Positions 1-8,700 are shown, counted from the stretch's first letter. The stretch: 64,000 bases of DNA from Actinoplanes teichomyceticus ATCC 31121 (GCF_003711105.1 NZ_CP023865.1:8043001-8107000), one strand, 5' to 3'. The notes: a model not told the origin generated them from the sequence alone. Translations and numbers: made by a program.

Positions 1-664
1 TGGTGAAGCCGTGCGGTGCGCCCTCGTACAGCTCCGACGTGTACCTCACCCCGGCCTCCGCCAGCGCCGTCTCCAGCGCCTTGACGTGCTCCGGCGTCAT
101 CGAGCCGTCGTTGTCCGCGTGTCCGAAATAGACCTCACCGGTGATCGAGCCGACCGCGCGGTGCGGGCTGTCCGGTTCCTCGGTGACCACCCGGCCGGCG
201 TGGAAGCTGCCCAGCGCCGCGATCCGGTCCGGCAGCGCGGACATCGCGATCAGCGCGTTCCGGCCGCCCATGCAGTACCCGACGATCCCGGCCGGCCCGG
301 CCGCGACACCGTCCTGCGCGGCGAGGAAGTCCAGGTAGGCGGTGGTGTCCGCGACCAGCCGCGCGGACGTGAGCGTCTGCATCATCGGCACCAGCCGCCC
401 GAACACCGCACCCCGCCTGTCCGCGTCGGTCAGCTCGGCGGGCTCGACCAGCGGGCTGCGCTGATCGCGGTAGAACAGATTGGGCAGCAGGACCGCGTAC
501 CCGCGCTCGGCGATCCGGTCGGCCATCTCACGCAGCCGCGGGCGGACGCCGAAGGCGTCCATGAACAGCAAAACTCCCGGGTACGGCCCGGGGCCGTCCG
601 GTGTGACGAAGTACGCGTCGGCCGGGCCGTCCGCGGCCGGGACATCGATCGACGTCCGCTGCAT
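1..664 (-). CDS. Dienelactone hydrolase family protein (3' end cut by window edge)
   Basis: An alpha/beta-hydrolase of the dienelactone hydrolase (DLH) family. The reading frame starts at ATG 664 behind a GAGGGG ribosome site and stays open to the window edge, giving about 221 residues, so only the extreme C-terminus is missing. It contains the DLH nucleophile elbow GYCMGG (Cys where most hydrolases have Ser) and a late D-x-H-G-F stretch (PHGF) that would carry the catalytic His. DLH enzymes hydrolyse cyclic lactone-type esters in the cytosol; the true substrate of this member cannot be read from sequence. It is divergent from the TetR gene at 754, which is a likely regulator. Confidence 0.9.
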   Translation of the reverse strand, partial: MQRTSIDVPAADGPADAYFVTPDGPGPYPGVLLFMDAFGVRPRLREMADRIAERGYAVLLPNLFYRDQRSPLVEPAELTDADRRGAVFGRLVPMMQTLTSARLVADTTAYLDFLAAQDGVAAGPAGIVGYCMGGRNALIAMSALPDRIAALGSFHAGRVVTEEPDSPHRAVGSITGEVYFGHADNDGSMTPEHVKALETALAEAGVRYTSELYEGAPHGFT

Positions 665-680
665 CAGCGCATCCCCTCAA

Positions 681-696
681 CGATCGGTCATGATCG
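681..696. promoter_or_regulatory. Candidate TetR operator between dienelactone hydrolase and TetR genes
   Basis: Inverted repeat CGATC-6 nt-GATCG lies in the 89-bp gap between the two divergent genes, only 17 bp from the hydrolase start. TetR repressors commonly bind such sites in divergent gaps. This is an inference from position and symmetry; the arms are short. Confidence 0.35.
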
Positions 697-740
697 GGGC
701 GACCGTAGCATCGCGCGGCGGCATTCCCACCGGAACGTCG

Positions 741-753
741 TATTCTGTGGCGC
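741..753 (+). promoter_or_regulatory. Leaderless -10 box for the TetR gene
   Basis: TATTCT sits exactly 7 nt before ATG 754 and no Shine-Dalgarno is present. This spacing is the signature of a leaderless actinobacterial transcript. Confidence 0.55.
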
Positions 754-1311
754 ATGGCCACCCGGCTGCGTGCGGATGCCCGCCGAAACCGAGCGGCCCT
801 GCTCTCCGCCGCTCGCGAGGTCTTCGCGGAGCAGGGCCTGGACGCCTCGCTGGACGAGATCGCCCGGCGGGCCGGGGTCGGCAACGCCACGCTGTACCGC
901 CGCTTCCCCAGCCGCCGGCACCTGATCGCCGAGGTCTTCGCCGGCCACATGACCGTCGCGATCCGCCTTGCCGACCAGGCGTGCGAGCACCCCGACCCGT
1001 GGGCCGGATTCCTCGGCTACCTGAGCCGGGTGTGCGAGCTGCAGGCCACCGACCGGGGCCTGGCCGAGCTGCTGGTCACCACGGCGTTCGACGACGACGA
1101 GCGGCTGGCCGCGCTGCGCGCCGCCGCCCAGCAACGCGCGGTGGACGTGCTGACCCGGGCGCAGCGGGCCGGCCGGCTGCGCCCCGACTTCACCCGCAAC
1201 GACCTGTGGCTGGTGATGATGGCGAACGCCGGGGTCAACCGGCACGCCACCGAGCCGCACGCCTGGCGCCGGCAGCTGGCCCTGCTCATCGGTGGCCTGG
1301 CGACCCGGTGA
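754..1311 (+). CDS. TetR family transcriptional regulator
   Basis: A 185-residue one-component repressor. The N-terminal helix-turn-helix is clear (residues about 10-55: an AREVFAEQGLDASLDEIARR-type segment followed by GVGNATLYRRFPSR), and the C-terminal part is the all-helical ligand-binding domain with no recognisable specificity. ATG 754 is chosen because the TetR domain starts a few residues later and a TATTCT box lies 7 nt upstream. It is divergent from the dienelactone hydrolase gene, so that enzyme is its most likely target. Ligand unknown. Confidence 0.92.
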   Translation: MATRLRADARRNRAALLSAAREVFAEQGLDASLDEIARRAGVGNATLYRRFPSRRHLIAEVFAGHMTVAIRLADQACEHPDPWAGFLGYLSRVCELQATDRGLAELLVTTAFDDDERLAALRAAAQQRAVDVLTRAQRAGRLRPDFTRNDLWLVMMANAGVNRHATEPHAWRRQLALLIGGLATR

Positions 1312-1449
1312 CCGGCCCGCAGCGGCCGGCCCGGCCCGTCGGGTGAAACCGCAGGCGTGAATCTTGAGGCTGGCCTCGGCGCGGTGCCCGGGGGAGCCGG
1401 ACCGTGCGTCGATTCCAGGCCCCGTGACCGACCCGGCACGGAGCGGCTT

Positions 1450-1487
1450 TTAAGGATGTTTAAGGCTGGCCCCGGAGATCGTTAAGG
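1450..1487 (+). promoter_or_regulatory. Three TTAAGG direct repeats upstream of chitinase
   Basis: TTAAGG occurs at 1450, 1460 and 1482, that is with 10-bp and 22-bp spacing, placing all three on the same face of the helix about 55-90 bp before the chitinase start. A related pair with 10-bp spacing precedes the LPMO gene. Probably an activator or repressor site; the protein is unknown. Confidence 0.4.
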
Positions 1488-1541
1488 CGGTCCCGCACCA
1501 CAATCGGCTCCGTCGCAATCCCCCGTGATCGGAGTCCTCCC

Positions 1542-2966
1542 ATGCAACGCAGCCGTCTGCGGCTCGCCATCTACTCCTCGGCCGCGGTGCTCGCGGTCGG
1601 CGGCGGGATCGGCGCGGCGGTCGCTGCCACCACCGGCAGCACGGGCAGCCTGACCGCCAGCTTCACCAAGGACAGCGACTGGGGCAGCGGCTACCAGGCG
1701 CACTACACGATCAAAAACGGCACCGGCGCCGCGGTCCAGGGCTGGCAGCTGGTCTTCGACCTGCCGCCGACCGCCAAGCTGGGCACCGCATGGGACGCCA
1801 CGGTGACCACCAGCGGCTCCACGGGGACGGCGCGGAACGCGGCCTGGAACGGCACCATCGCGGCCGGCGGCACCGTCGACTTCGGCTTCGTGGTCAACGG
1901 CAAGGGCGACCCGACGAGCTGCACGATCAACGGCGCGTCCTGCACCGCCGGCGGCGCCGCGACCACGGCGCCGACGGCCACCCGGACCGCGACCACGGCG
2001 CCCACCGCCACCCGGACCGCGACCGCGCCGACCGCCACCGCGACCGCGGCGCCCACCGCGACCAGCGCGCCCGGCGCCGGCTCGGGCAGCGGAGTGCTGG
2101 TCGCCCCGTACGTCGACATGGGCATGCTGTCCAATGGCGGCACGCTGTCCGCGCTGGCCGCCGGCGGCGACGTCAAGTCGTTCAGCCTGGCCTTCGTCAC
2201 CGGCGCGGGTTGCAAGGCCAGCTGGTTCGGCGCCTTCGACCCGCGGCAGAAGCAGTTCGCCGACCAGATCAACGCGGTCCGCGCGGCCGGCGGCGACGTC
2301 AAGGTCTCCTTCGGCGGCGCGACCGGCGTCGAGCTGGCCCAGGCGTGCACCTCGACCGCCGCGCTGCAGGCCGAGTACCAGGCCGTGATCGACGCGTACC
2401 AGCTCAAGTACATCGACCTGGACATCGAGGGCGCGGCCGCGGCGGACACCGCCTCGATCAACCGCCGCTCGACCGCGCTCGCCGCGCTGCAGAAGGCGAA
2501 CCCGGGCCTGAAGATCTCGCTGACCCTGCCGGTGCTGCCGGAGGGCCTGACCGCGGAGGGCCTGAACGTGGTCAAGTCCGCCCGGAACGCCGGCGTCGAC
2601 CTGGACCTGGTCAACATCATGGCGATGGACTACGGCCGCGCCGGGCAGGACTACGGCGATCTGGCGATCCAGGCGGTCACGTCCACCAAGGACCAGATCC
2701 GGTCGCTCTACGGCAACAGCGACGCGGCGGCGTTCCGGATGGTCGGCGTCACCCCGATGATCGGCAAGAACGACGACAACGGCACCTTCACCCAGAGCGA
2801 CGCCAAGGACCTGGTCGCGTTCGCCACCGCCAACCACGTCGGCTTCGTCTCCTTCTGGGAGATGCAGCGGGACAAGAACGCCTGCAACGGCGCCCTGTTC
2901 CAGTGCACCAACGTCAGCCAGACCGCCTTCGAGTTCTCCAAGATCTTCGCGGGCTTCAAGGGGTAG
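1542..2966 (+). CDS. Secreted GH18 chitinase with N-terminal CBM2
   Basis: Extracellular endochitinase of 474 residues. Order of parts: signal peptide (1 to about 29), family 2 carbohydrate-binding module (about 33-130, with WGSGYQAHYTIKN and a terminal Cys pair), a Thr/Ala/Pro-rich linker (about 130-180), then a GH18 barrel (about 183-474). The GH18 catalytic signature is present as YIDLDIEG near residue 293, Glu being the proton donor. The start has GGAG 8 nt upstream. CBM2 binds crystalline chitin or cellulose; with GH18 the chitin role is favoured. This GH18 is the short subtype that often acts with LPMOs. A strong terminator follows, and TTAAGG repeats precede the gene. Confidence 0.93.
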   Translation: MQRSRLRLAIYSSAAVLAVGGGIGAAVAATTGSTGSLTASFTKDSDWGSGYQAHYTIKNGTGAAVQGWQLVFDLPPTAKLGTAWDATVTTSGSTGTARNAAWNGTIAAGGTVDFGFVVNGKGDPTSCTINGASCTAGGAATTAPTATRTATTAPTATRTATAPTATATAAPTATSAPGAGSGSGVLVAPYVDMGMLSNGGTLSALAAGGDVKSFSLAFVTGAGCKASWFGAFDPRQKQFADQINAVRAAGGDVKVSFGGATGVELAQACTSTAALQAEYQAVIDAYQLKYIDLDIEGAAAADTASINRRSTALAALQKANPGLKISLTLPVLPEGLTAEGLNVVKSARNAGVDLDLVNIMAMDYGRAGQDYGDLAIQAVTSTKDQIRSLYGNSDAAAFRMVGVTPMIGKNDDNGTFTQSDAKDLVAFATANHVGFVSFWEMQRDKNACNGALFQCTNVSQTAFEFSKIFAGFKG

Positions 2967-2983
2967 CCGAGTACCGCACGACA

Positions 2984-3023
2984 GGCGTGATCCCCGGGCC
3001 GCCGCCCGGGGATCACGCCTTTT
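2984..3023. terminator. Strong bidirectional terminator between chitinase and TetR
   Basis: Perfect 16-bp stem (2984-2999 with 3004-3019), 4-nt loop CGCC, followed by TTTT. It lies between convergent genes and can serve both. Confidence 0.9.
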
Positions 3024-3067
3024 CGGTACGCGTTCGCGCCCGGCTGCCGGCTGGCGCGCCGGGTGGA

Positions 3068-3676
3068 TCAGGCGAAGCCGCGGCCGGCCTCGGCGAGGGA
3101 GTCGCGGGCCAGGTCCCAGAAGCTGATCTCGGGTCGGCGCTCCAACCAGACGTTCAGCGAGACGCGCAGCACGGCCAGGAACGTCGCGGCGATCAGCTGT
3201 CCGCGTACGCCGAAGGGGTCGCCCGGACCCACCCGGGCCGCGACCGCCGCGGAGATCTCGCGCTCCAGCGCGGCGAAGGTCTGCACCTGCGCGGCGGCCA
3301 GGGACGGGTGCCGGCGCACCATCCGGCTGCGCGCGATCCACTCCGGGTCGAGGTCGCCGAGCCGGCGGTAGAAGCTCTCGGCGGCCCCGCTCAGCGCGGC
3401 CCACGGCGGCTCGCTCGCCGGCCGTTCCCTGACCATCCCGGCCAGCAGCCGCATCCGCTGCAGGTCACCGTAGAAGAGCGCCTCCTCCTTGTTGGCGAAG
3501 TAGTTCGAGAACGTACGCCGGGAGACGCCCGCCTCGTCCGCGATCGCCTCGACCGTGATCCGGTCCGGCCCGTGCTCGAACGCCAGGCGGAGCGACGCCT
3601 CGTGCAGGGCCTGCCGCGTGGCCGCCTTCTTCCGCTCACGCAGGCCGGGCTCGGGCTCGGAGGTGGTCGCGCTCAT
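3068..3676 (-). CDS. TetR family regulator, probably of the adjacent efflux locus
   Basis: A 202-residue TetR-type repressor. The helix-turn-helix is at about residues 20-65 (ITVEAIADEAGVSRRTFSNY followed by FANKEEAL), with a Trp-rich helical C-terminal domain. The start at ATG 3676 is chosen because the frame further upstream has no conserved content. It is divergent from the MarR-MFS pair, with two inverted repeats in the 106-bp gap, so it probably controls the efflux pump together with the MarR protein. Confidence 0.9.
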   Translation of the reverse strand: MSATTSEPEPGLRERKKAATRQALHEASLRLAFEHGPDRITVEAIADEAGVSRRTFSNYFANKEEALFYGDLQRMRLLAGMVRERPASEPPWAALSGAAESFYRRLGDLDPEWIARSRMVRRHPSLAAAQVQTFAALEREISAAVAARVGPGDPFGVRGQLIAATFLAVLRVSLNVWLERRPEISFWDLARDSLAEAGRGFA

Positions 3677-3705
3677 GCGCCGAGCGTACCGGCGACGTAC
3701 ATCAC

Positions 3706-3758
3706 TTCCCAACGAGAAAGTTTGCACACTGGGAAAGCGCTGTCGATAGTTGTGTGCA
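3706..3758. promoter_or_regulatory. Two interleaved inverted repeats in the TetR / MarR gap
   Basis: TTCCCA (3706-3711) pairs with TGGGAA (3730-3735), and TGCACAC (3723-3729) pairs with GTGTGCA (3752-3758). The two sets interlock, fitting two different repressors (TetR and MarR) sharing one divergent promoter region. Inferred from symmetry only. Confidence 0.45.
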
Positions 3759-3782
3759 GCAAGCACTACCGAAGGAGCCGCC

Positions 3783-4265
3783 ATGACCCCCTCCGGTGGC
3801 ACCGACCGGCACCGGCTACTCGCGACCATGCACGAGGTCATCAAAGCGGTCCGCCTGCTCAAGCAGGACCGGCCGCCGACCTGCACGGGCGTCCCGGTGG
3901 GCACCGTCGGCGTCCTCTCCGAGATCCGCGCCCGGGAAACCACCGGGTGCCACGCCAAGGAGCTGGCCGCCGGCAACGCGCTCGATCCCTCCACGATAAG
4001 CCGGGCCGTCGCCGCCCTGGTCCGCGCCGGACTGGTGGTCCGCAGCGCCGACCCCGCCGACGGCCGCGCCAGCACGCTGCACCTGACCGACCAGGGCCGC
4101 AACGTCCTCGACGCCGCGCAGGCGCACTACCAGGCCCGGTTCGCCGCCGCGCTGCACGACTGGAGCCCGGAGGAGATCAACGCTTTCACCGCCTCGCTGC
4201 AGCGCTTCGCCCGAGACCTCATCGACCAGCACACCCACGCACCCGAACTGGAGGCAGCGCGATGA
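3783..4265 (+). CDS. MarR family transcriptional regulator
   Basis: A 160-residue winged-helix repressor. The core lies around residues 30-100 (AKELAAGNALDPSTISRAVA, then the wing with DPADGRASTLHLTDQGR), the classic MarR pattern. The start is ATG 3783, with AAGGAG about 7 nt upstream; a TTG in frame at 3750 would add residues with no family support. Its stop overlaps the ATG of the MFS transporter (ATGA), so the two are translationally coupled. MarR proteins usually repress the coupled efflux gene until a phenolic or drug ligand binds. Confidence 0.92.
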   Translation: MTPSGGTDRHRLLATMHEVIKAVRLLKQDRPPTCTGVPVGTVGVLSEIRARETTGCHAKELAAGNALDPSTISRAVAALVRAGLVVRSADPADGRASTLHLTDQGRNVLDAAQAHYQARFAAALHDWSPEEINAFTASLQRFARDLIDQHTHAPELEAAR

Positions 4266-5830
4266 GCGCCCCAGAACCCGAGACGATGACCCACCGCGAG
4301 ATCCTGGAGGCCCTCTCCGGCCTGCTGCTCGTGCTCTTCGTCGCGCTGTCCAGCTCCACCATCGTCTCCACCGCCCTCCCGACGATCATCGGTGATCTGA
4401 ACGGCTCGCAGACCCAGTACACCTGGGTGGTCACCGCGACCCTGCTGACCGCCACCGCCTCCACCCCGATCTGGGGCAAGCTCGCCGACCTGTACAGCAA
4501 GAAGCTGCTGGTACAGGTCTCGATCGTGGTCTTCGTGCTGGGCTCGATCCTGGCCGGCGTCACGCAGAACACCGAGCAGCTGATCGCCGCCCGGGCCTTC
4601 CAGGGCCTCGGCATGGGTGGCGTGCAGGCGCTGGTGCAGGTGGCCATCGCGGCGATGATCCCGCCCCGGGAGCGCGGCCGGTACAACGGCTACCTCGGTG
4701 GCGTGATGGGCCTGGCCACCGTCGCCGGCCCGCTGCTCGGCGGCCTGATCGTGGACACCGACTGGCTCGGCTGGCGCTGGTGCTTCTTCATCGGCGCCCC
4801 GATCGCGGTCGTCGCGCTGATCGTGCTGCAGAAGACCCTGCACCTGCCGGTGGCACGCCGGGACAACGTGAAGATCGACTACCTGGGTGCCACCCTGATC
4901 GCGGCGGGCGTCAGCGTCATCCTGGTCTGGGTCTCCTTCGTGGACGACTCGTTCGCCTGGCTCTCCTGGCAGACCCTCGTCATGGTCGGCGGCGGCGTGG
5001 TCCTGCTCGCGCTGGCCGTCTGGGTCGAGGCCCGGGTCGCCGAGCCGGTGGTCCCGCTGCCGATCCTGCGCCAGCGCACCACCGCCCTGTCGATCCTGGG
5101 CAGCCTCGCGGTCGGCATGGCGATGTTCGGCGGCTCGGTCTTCCTCGGCCAGTACTTCCAGATCGGCCGGGGCTACAGCCCGACCGAGGCCGGTCTGCTC
5201 ACCATCCCGATGATGTTCGGCCTGATGCTCTCCTCCACCATCGCCGGCCGGTTGATCACCAAGAGCGGCAACATCAAGCCGTACGTGGTGGCCGGCACGA
5301 TCATCCTGGTCGCCGGGTTCGGCGGGCTCTCGGTCCTCGACCACGACACCCCGTTGTGGTACGTCGGCGCCGCGATGTTCCTGGTCGGCGTCGGGGTCGG
5401 CATGTCGATGCAGAACCTGGTGCTGGCCGTGCAGAACACCGTCGCGCTCAAGGACATCGGCGCGGCCAGCTCGACCATCGCGTTCTTCCGCTCGCTCGGC
5501 GGCACGATCGGCGTCTCGGTGCTCGGCGCGGTCCTGGCCCGCCGGGTGGCCGACTCGATGACCGACCAGCTCGCCGCGATCGGCGTGCACTCGTCCGGCA
5601 CCGGCTCCGGGGCCAGCGCGCTCAACCTGGGCAGCCTGCCGCCGGCGATCCAGCACATCGTGCGGGTGGCCTACGGCGACGCGACCGGGCACATCTTCCT
5701 GATCTCGATGGCCATCGCGGTGGTCGGCGTGATCGCCGCGGTGGCGATGAAGCCGGCGAAGCTGCGCAGCACGGTCGACCTCGGCGCCGCCCAGCCGGAG
5801 AAGCCGGAGCTGGCGGGCGCCGCCAAGTAA
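4262..5830 (+). CDS. MFS multidrug efflux transporter, DHA2 (14-TM, EmrB/QacA) type
   Basis: A 522-residue inner-membrane drug:proton antiporter. Hydrophobic segments run along the whole length, consistent with 14 helices. The family motifs are visible: the motif A-like GKLADLYSKK after helix 2, the motif B-like ARAFQGLGMGG in helix 4, and a motif C-like G-rich segment GLATVAGPLLGG in helix 5. It is coupled to the upstream MarR gene by ATGA overlap and ends at a strong hairpin. Substrates cannot be told from sequence. Confidence 0.93.
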   Translation: MSAPEPETMTHREILEALSGLLLVLFVALSSSTIVSTALPTIIGDLNGSQTQYTWVVTATLLTATASTPIWGKLADLYSKKLLVQVSIVVFVLGSILAGVTQNTEQLIAARAFQGLGMGGVQALVQVAIAAMIPPRERGRYNGYLGGVMGLATVAGPLLGGLIVDTDWLGWRWCFFIGAPIAVVALIVLQKTLHLPVARRDNVKIDYLGATLIAAGVSVILVWVSFVDDSFAWLSWQTLVMVGGGVVLLALAVWVEARVAEPVVPLPILRQRTTALSILGSLAVGMAMFGGSVFLGQYFQIGRGYSPTEAGLLTIPMMFGLMLSSTIAGRLITKSGNIKPYVVAGTIILVAGFGGLSVLDHDTPLWYVGAAMFLVGVGVGMSMQNLVLAVQNTVALKDIGAASSTIAFFRSLGGTIGVSVLGAVLARRVADSMTDQLAAIGVHSSGTGSGASALNLGSLPPAIQHIVRVAYGDATGHIFLISMAIAVVGVIAAVAMKPAKLRSTVDLGAAQPEKPELAGAAK

Positions 5831-5844
5831 CCCCGCCGACCCCT

Positions 5845-5877
5845 ACGGCGCCCGGGCTCGTCGAGCCCGGGCGCCGT
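5845..5877 (+). terminator. Terminator after the MarR-MFS operon
   Basis: Near-perfect 16-bp inverted repeat (5845-5860 with 5862-5877, very short loop) 14 nt after the MFS stop codon. It has no long T run, as is usual in high-GC actinobacteria. Confidence 0.8.
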
Positions 5878-6057
5878 CTCGTTCGCCACCGCATCGGCCG
5901 CGACGCGACGCGACCGAGATCACGCGGCCGAACCGGAAACGGACAGTTGACGCAGAGCTAACCTCGACTGACGGAGTGCTGATCAACGGCCCGGGTTTTC
6001 CTCAGCCGACGCGCCCCGCGACCGATCTGTGCGCCGACCACGGAGAGGAGCACCGGG

Positions 6058-7647
6058 TTGAACGAGCGTGTGCCGGACGCCGAGACGCTGTCCGCCGCCC
6101 TTCTCGCCATCGAGGACCGGCGGTCCTGGGATGCCCGCGCCGAGCTGGCCCGGGCGATCGAGCTGGAGCGCGCCGCCCACGCCCTCGGTGACGACCTGCT
6201 CGCGGCCCGGGCCCGCCTCTGCCAGATCAACATGCGGATGCGATGCGGCGACGTGGCGCAGGCCGCGGAGGAGATCTGGCACGTGCACCAGTGGGCGGTC
6301 GAGCACGACGCCCGCCCGCTGCTGGCCCGTACCCACCTGGTCTGGTCCGCGATCCACCTGCACCTCGGCGACGCCGAGCAGGGCCTGGAGCACGCGGTCC
6401 TCGCGGTCGAGCTGCTCGACGACGACGCCACCGAGCACATGCACGTCTGGCACCGCACCAAGCTGGCCGACGCGCTCTACTTCGCCGACGACATGGACGC
6501 CGCCCGGGTGCGCTACGCCCAGGCCGAGGAGCTGGCCCTGCGCCTGGGCTCGCCGGCGCTGCTCTGCCTGCTGAACAACTACGCGTACGTCGAGTCCTGC
6601 AGCGGCGACCTGGAGCGCGCCCAGGAGGTGGCCGACCGCCTGCAGCGGCTCGCCGCCGAGTGGGACATCCCGATCGAGCCGGCGTTCCTCGACACCATCG
6701 GGTCGATCCAGGTGGCCAACGGCAACCACCTGGCCGCCGAGCGGACCATGCGGCTGTGCCTGGAGCGGCACGCCGAGGGCCGGTGGGACGACGCCAACGA
6801 CATGGCGCAGTACCTGGTCACCCTGGCCCAGGCGCAGCGCGGCCTGGGCGAGTACGACCTGGCCCAGGCGAGCCTGGACGAGGCCCGGCAGCAGTGCGTC
6901 TCACGCGATCTCGGCGAGGCGCTGGTCCGGATGCACCAGGAGCAGGCCGAGCTGCACGCCGCCCGGGGTGACTTCGCCGCCGCGTTCGCCGCGCACAAGA
7001 CCTTCTTCGAGGCCTACCACCAGCAGCAGTCGCTGGGGCGGGAGGCGCGCGCCCGCACCCGGCAGGCGATGTTCGAGACCGCCGAGGCCCGGCAGGACGC
7101 CGAGCGTTTCCGCGAGCAGGCCCGCCGCGACCCGCTCACCGGCCTGCACAACCGCAGGTACGTCGACGAGCGCCTGCCCGACCTGATCCGGACCGACCCG
7201 TCGCTGACCGTGGCCCTGGTCGATCTGGACCACTTCAAGCAGATCAACGATCAGCTGTCGCACGACGTCGGCGACAAGGTCCTGGTCCGGGTGGCCCAGG
7301 TGCTGGCCCGGGAGGTGGCCGAGGCCTGCCCGGACGGTTTCGTGGCCCGGATGGGCGGCGAGGAGTTCCTGGTGGTGCTGCCGGGCACCGTCGTGCCGCG
7401 GGCGACCGCCCAGCTCGACGGCATCCGGCGGGCCGTCCGCAACCAGCACTGGGCGCCGGTGACCCGGAACCTCCCGGTGACGGTCAGCATCGGCGTCGCC
7501 GGCCTGGCCGACGCGCCGGGCGCCGCCCAGGCCCCCCTACTGTCCACAGCGGACGGTCATCTGTACGCTGCCAAGCGCGGCGGACGCGACCGCGTGGTGT
7601 CCGCCGCCGATCTCCGGGGGTACGCCGGTCACGCCCCGGCCGCCTGA
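6058..7647 (+). CDS. TPR-GGDEF protein, probable diguanylate cyclase
   Basis: A 529-residue cytosolic protein with no membrane segments. The N-terminal ~350 residues are helical repeats of the TPR type (alternating A/L-rich helices such as LERAQEVADRLQRLAAEW). A coiled stretch (about 335-360) leads into a GGDEF domain starting at RDPLTGLHNRRY. The active loop is an intact GGEEF (about residue 433), and the metal-binding VDLDHFKQIND is present, so it should make cyclic di-GMP. No RxxD inhibitory site is visible ahead of GGEEF, so product feedback may be lost. TTG 6058 is the start because GGAGAGGAG lies 7 nt upstream. Confidence 0.9.
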   Translation: MNERVPDAETLSAALLAIEDRRSWDARAELARAIELERAAHALGDDLLAARARLCQINMRMRCGDVAQAAEEIWHVHQWAVEHDARPLLARTHLVWSAIHLHLGDAEQGLEHAVLAVELLDDDATEHMHVWHRTKLADALYFADDMDAARVRYAQAEELALRLGSPALLCLLNNYAYVESCSGDLERAQEVADRLQRLAAEWDIPIEPAFLDTIGSIQVANGNHLAAERTMRLCLERHAEGRWDDANDMAQYLVTLAQAQRGLGEYDLAQASLDEARQQCVSRDLGEALVRMHQEQAELHAARGDFAAAFAAHKTFFEAYHQQQSLGREARARTRQAMFETAEARQDAERFREQARRDPLTGLHNRRYVDERLPDLIRTDPSLTVALVDLDHFKQINDQLSHDVGDKVLVRVAQVLAREVAEACPDGFVARMGGEEFLVVLPGTVVPRATAQLDGIRRAVRNQHWAPVTRNLPVTVSIGVAGLADAPGAAQAPLLSTADGHLYAAKRGGRDRVVSAADLRGYAGHAPAA

Positions 7648-7764
7648 CGCCGCCGTCTTCCGGCGCGTTCCCGCGGATCGCGGGGCTGAACTCGGCGGAT
7701 CGATGGCGCTAGGCTGGACGGACTGTCGATGATCGACAGTGGGGTCCGGCACAAGGAGGCGGTC

Positions 7765-8592
7765 GTGCAACAGGGCAGTGGCAACTCCGCGGCCAACGAG
7801 GTCGCACCGCCCGGGGTCAACATCAACGTCCCGCACTCCGCCCGCATCTACGACTACTGGCTCGGCGGCAAGGACAACTTCGCCGTCGACCGCGCGGTCG
7901 GCGACGCGATGATGCAGGCCATCCCCGGCATGCGGTACATGGCCGGCGAGAACCGCAAGTTCGTCCACCGCGCCGCCCGCGACCTGGTGGTGGAAGAGGG
8001 CATCCGCCAGTTCCTGGACATCGGGACCGGCATCCCGACCCGGCCCAACCTGCACGAGATCGCCCAGGGGATCGCGCCGGAGACCCGGGTGGTCTACGTC
8101 GACAACGACCCGATCGTGCTGGTCCACGCCCGCGCCCTGATGCTCAGCTCCCCGCAGGGCCGCAGCGAGTACATCAGCGCCGATCTGCGCGACCCCCGCT
8201 CGATCCTCGAGGACCCGGCCCTGCGTGACACCCTCGACCTGACCGAGCCGGTCGGCCTCACCCTGATCGCCATCCTGATGCTGCTCGCCGACGAGGACGA
8301 CCCGTGGGGCAAGGTGGAGGCGCTGCGGGACGCGATGCCGTCCGGCAGCTGCCTCGCCATCACGCACCCGACCGCCGACTTCAACCCGGACGAGGTGAAC
8401 ACCGCGGTCGCCGCGGCCACCGGCGCGGGGATGACCCTGGTGGCGCGGTCCCGGGAGGCGGTCGCCCGGTTCTTCGGCGACTGGGAGCTGCTGGAGCCCG
8501 GTCTGGTCCCGGTCTCGGCCTGGCGGCCGGACTCGCATGTGGAGAACCAGCAGGCCGCCTACTACTGGTCCGGAGTCGCCCGGAAGCCCTGA
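7765..8592 (+). CDS. DUF574 family SAM-dependent methyltransferase
   Basis: A 275-residue member of the large actinobacterial DUF574 (Methyltransf_19) family. Diagnostic motifs: the N-terminal PHSARIYDYWLGGKDNFAVD, then FLDIGTGIPTRPNLHEIAQ, which is the SAM-binding loop, and VVYVDNDPIVL, the acidic residue after strand beta-2. GTG 7765 is chosen because AAGGAGG lies 5 nt upstream; an in-frame ATG at 7729 has no ribosome site. The family is greatly expanded in Streptomyces and Actinoplanes and its substrates are unknown. Monocistronic; it is followed by a gene-free stretch with hairpins. Confidence 0.9.
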   Translation: MQQGSGNSAANEVAPPGVNINVPHSARIYDYWLGGKDNFAVDRAVGDAMMQAIPGMRYMAGENRKFVHRAARDLVVEEGIRQFLDIGTGIPTRPNLHEIAQGIAPETRVVYVDNDPIVLVHARALMLSSPQGRSEYISADLRDPRSILEDPALRDTLDLTEPVGLTLIAILMLLADEDDPWGKVEALRDAMPSGSCLAITHPTADFNPDEVNTAVAAATGAGMTLVARSREAVARFFGDWELLEPGLVPVSAWRPDSHVENQQAAYYWSGVARKP

Positions 8593-8700
8593 CCCGGCTC
8601 CCCGGCGCGCCACACGCGGCCGCTGATCTGACGCCCGCGGCCGGCCCGAGTCGTGCACTCAGGCCTCTTCCACGCACAGCGCCTGAGGTGCACCCCGATC

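Noticed and set aside
1790..5830. Plus-strand frame of 1346 codons ending with the MFS transporter
   Set aside because: Only 4262-5830 is coding in this frame; the earlier part is an out-of-frame shadow of the chitinase, TetR and MarR genes. A fusion was considered and dropped because the MarR-MFS ATGA overlap is clear.
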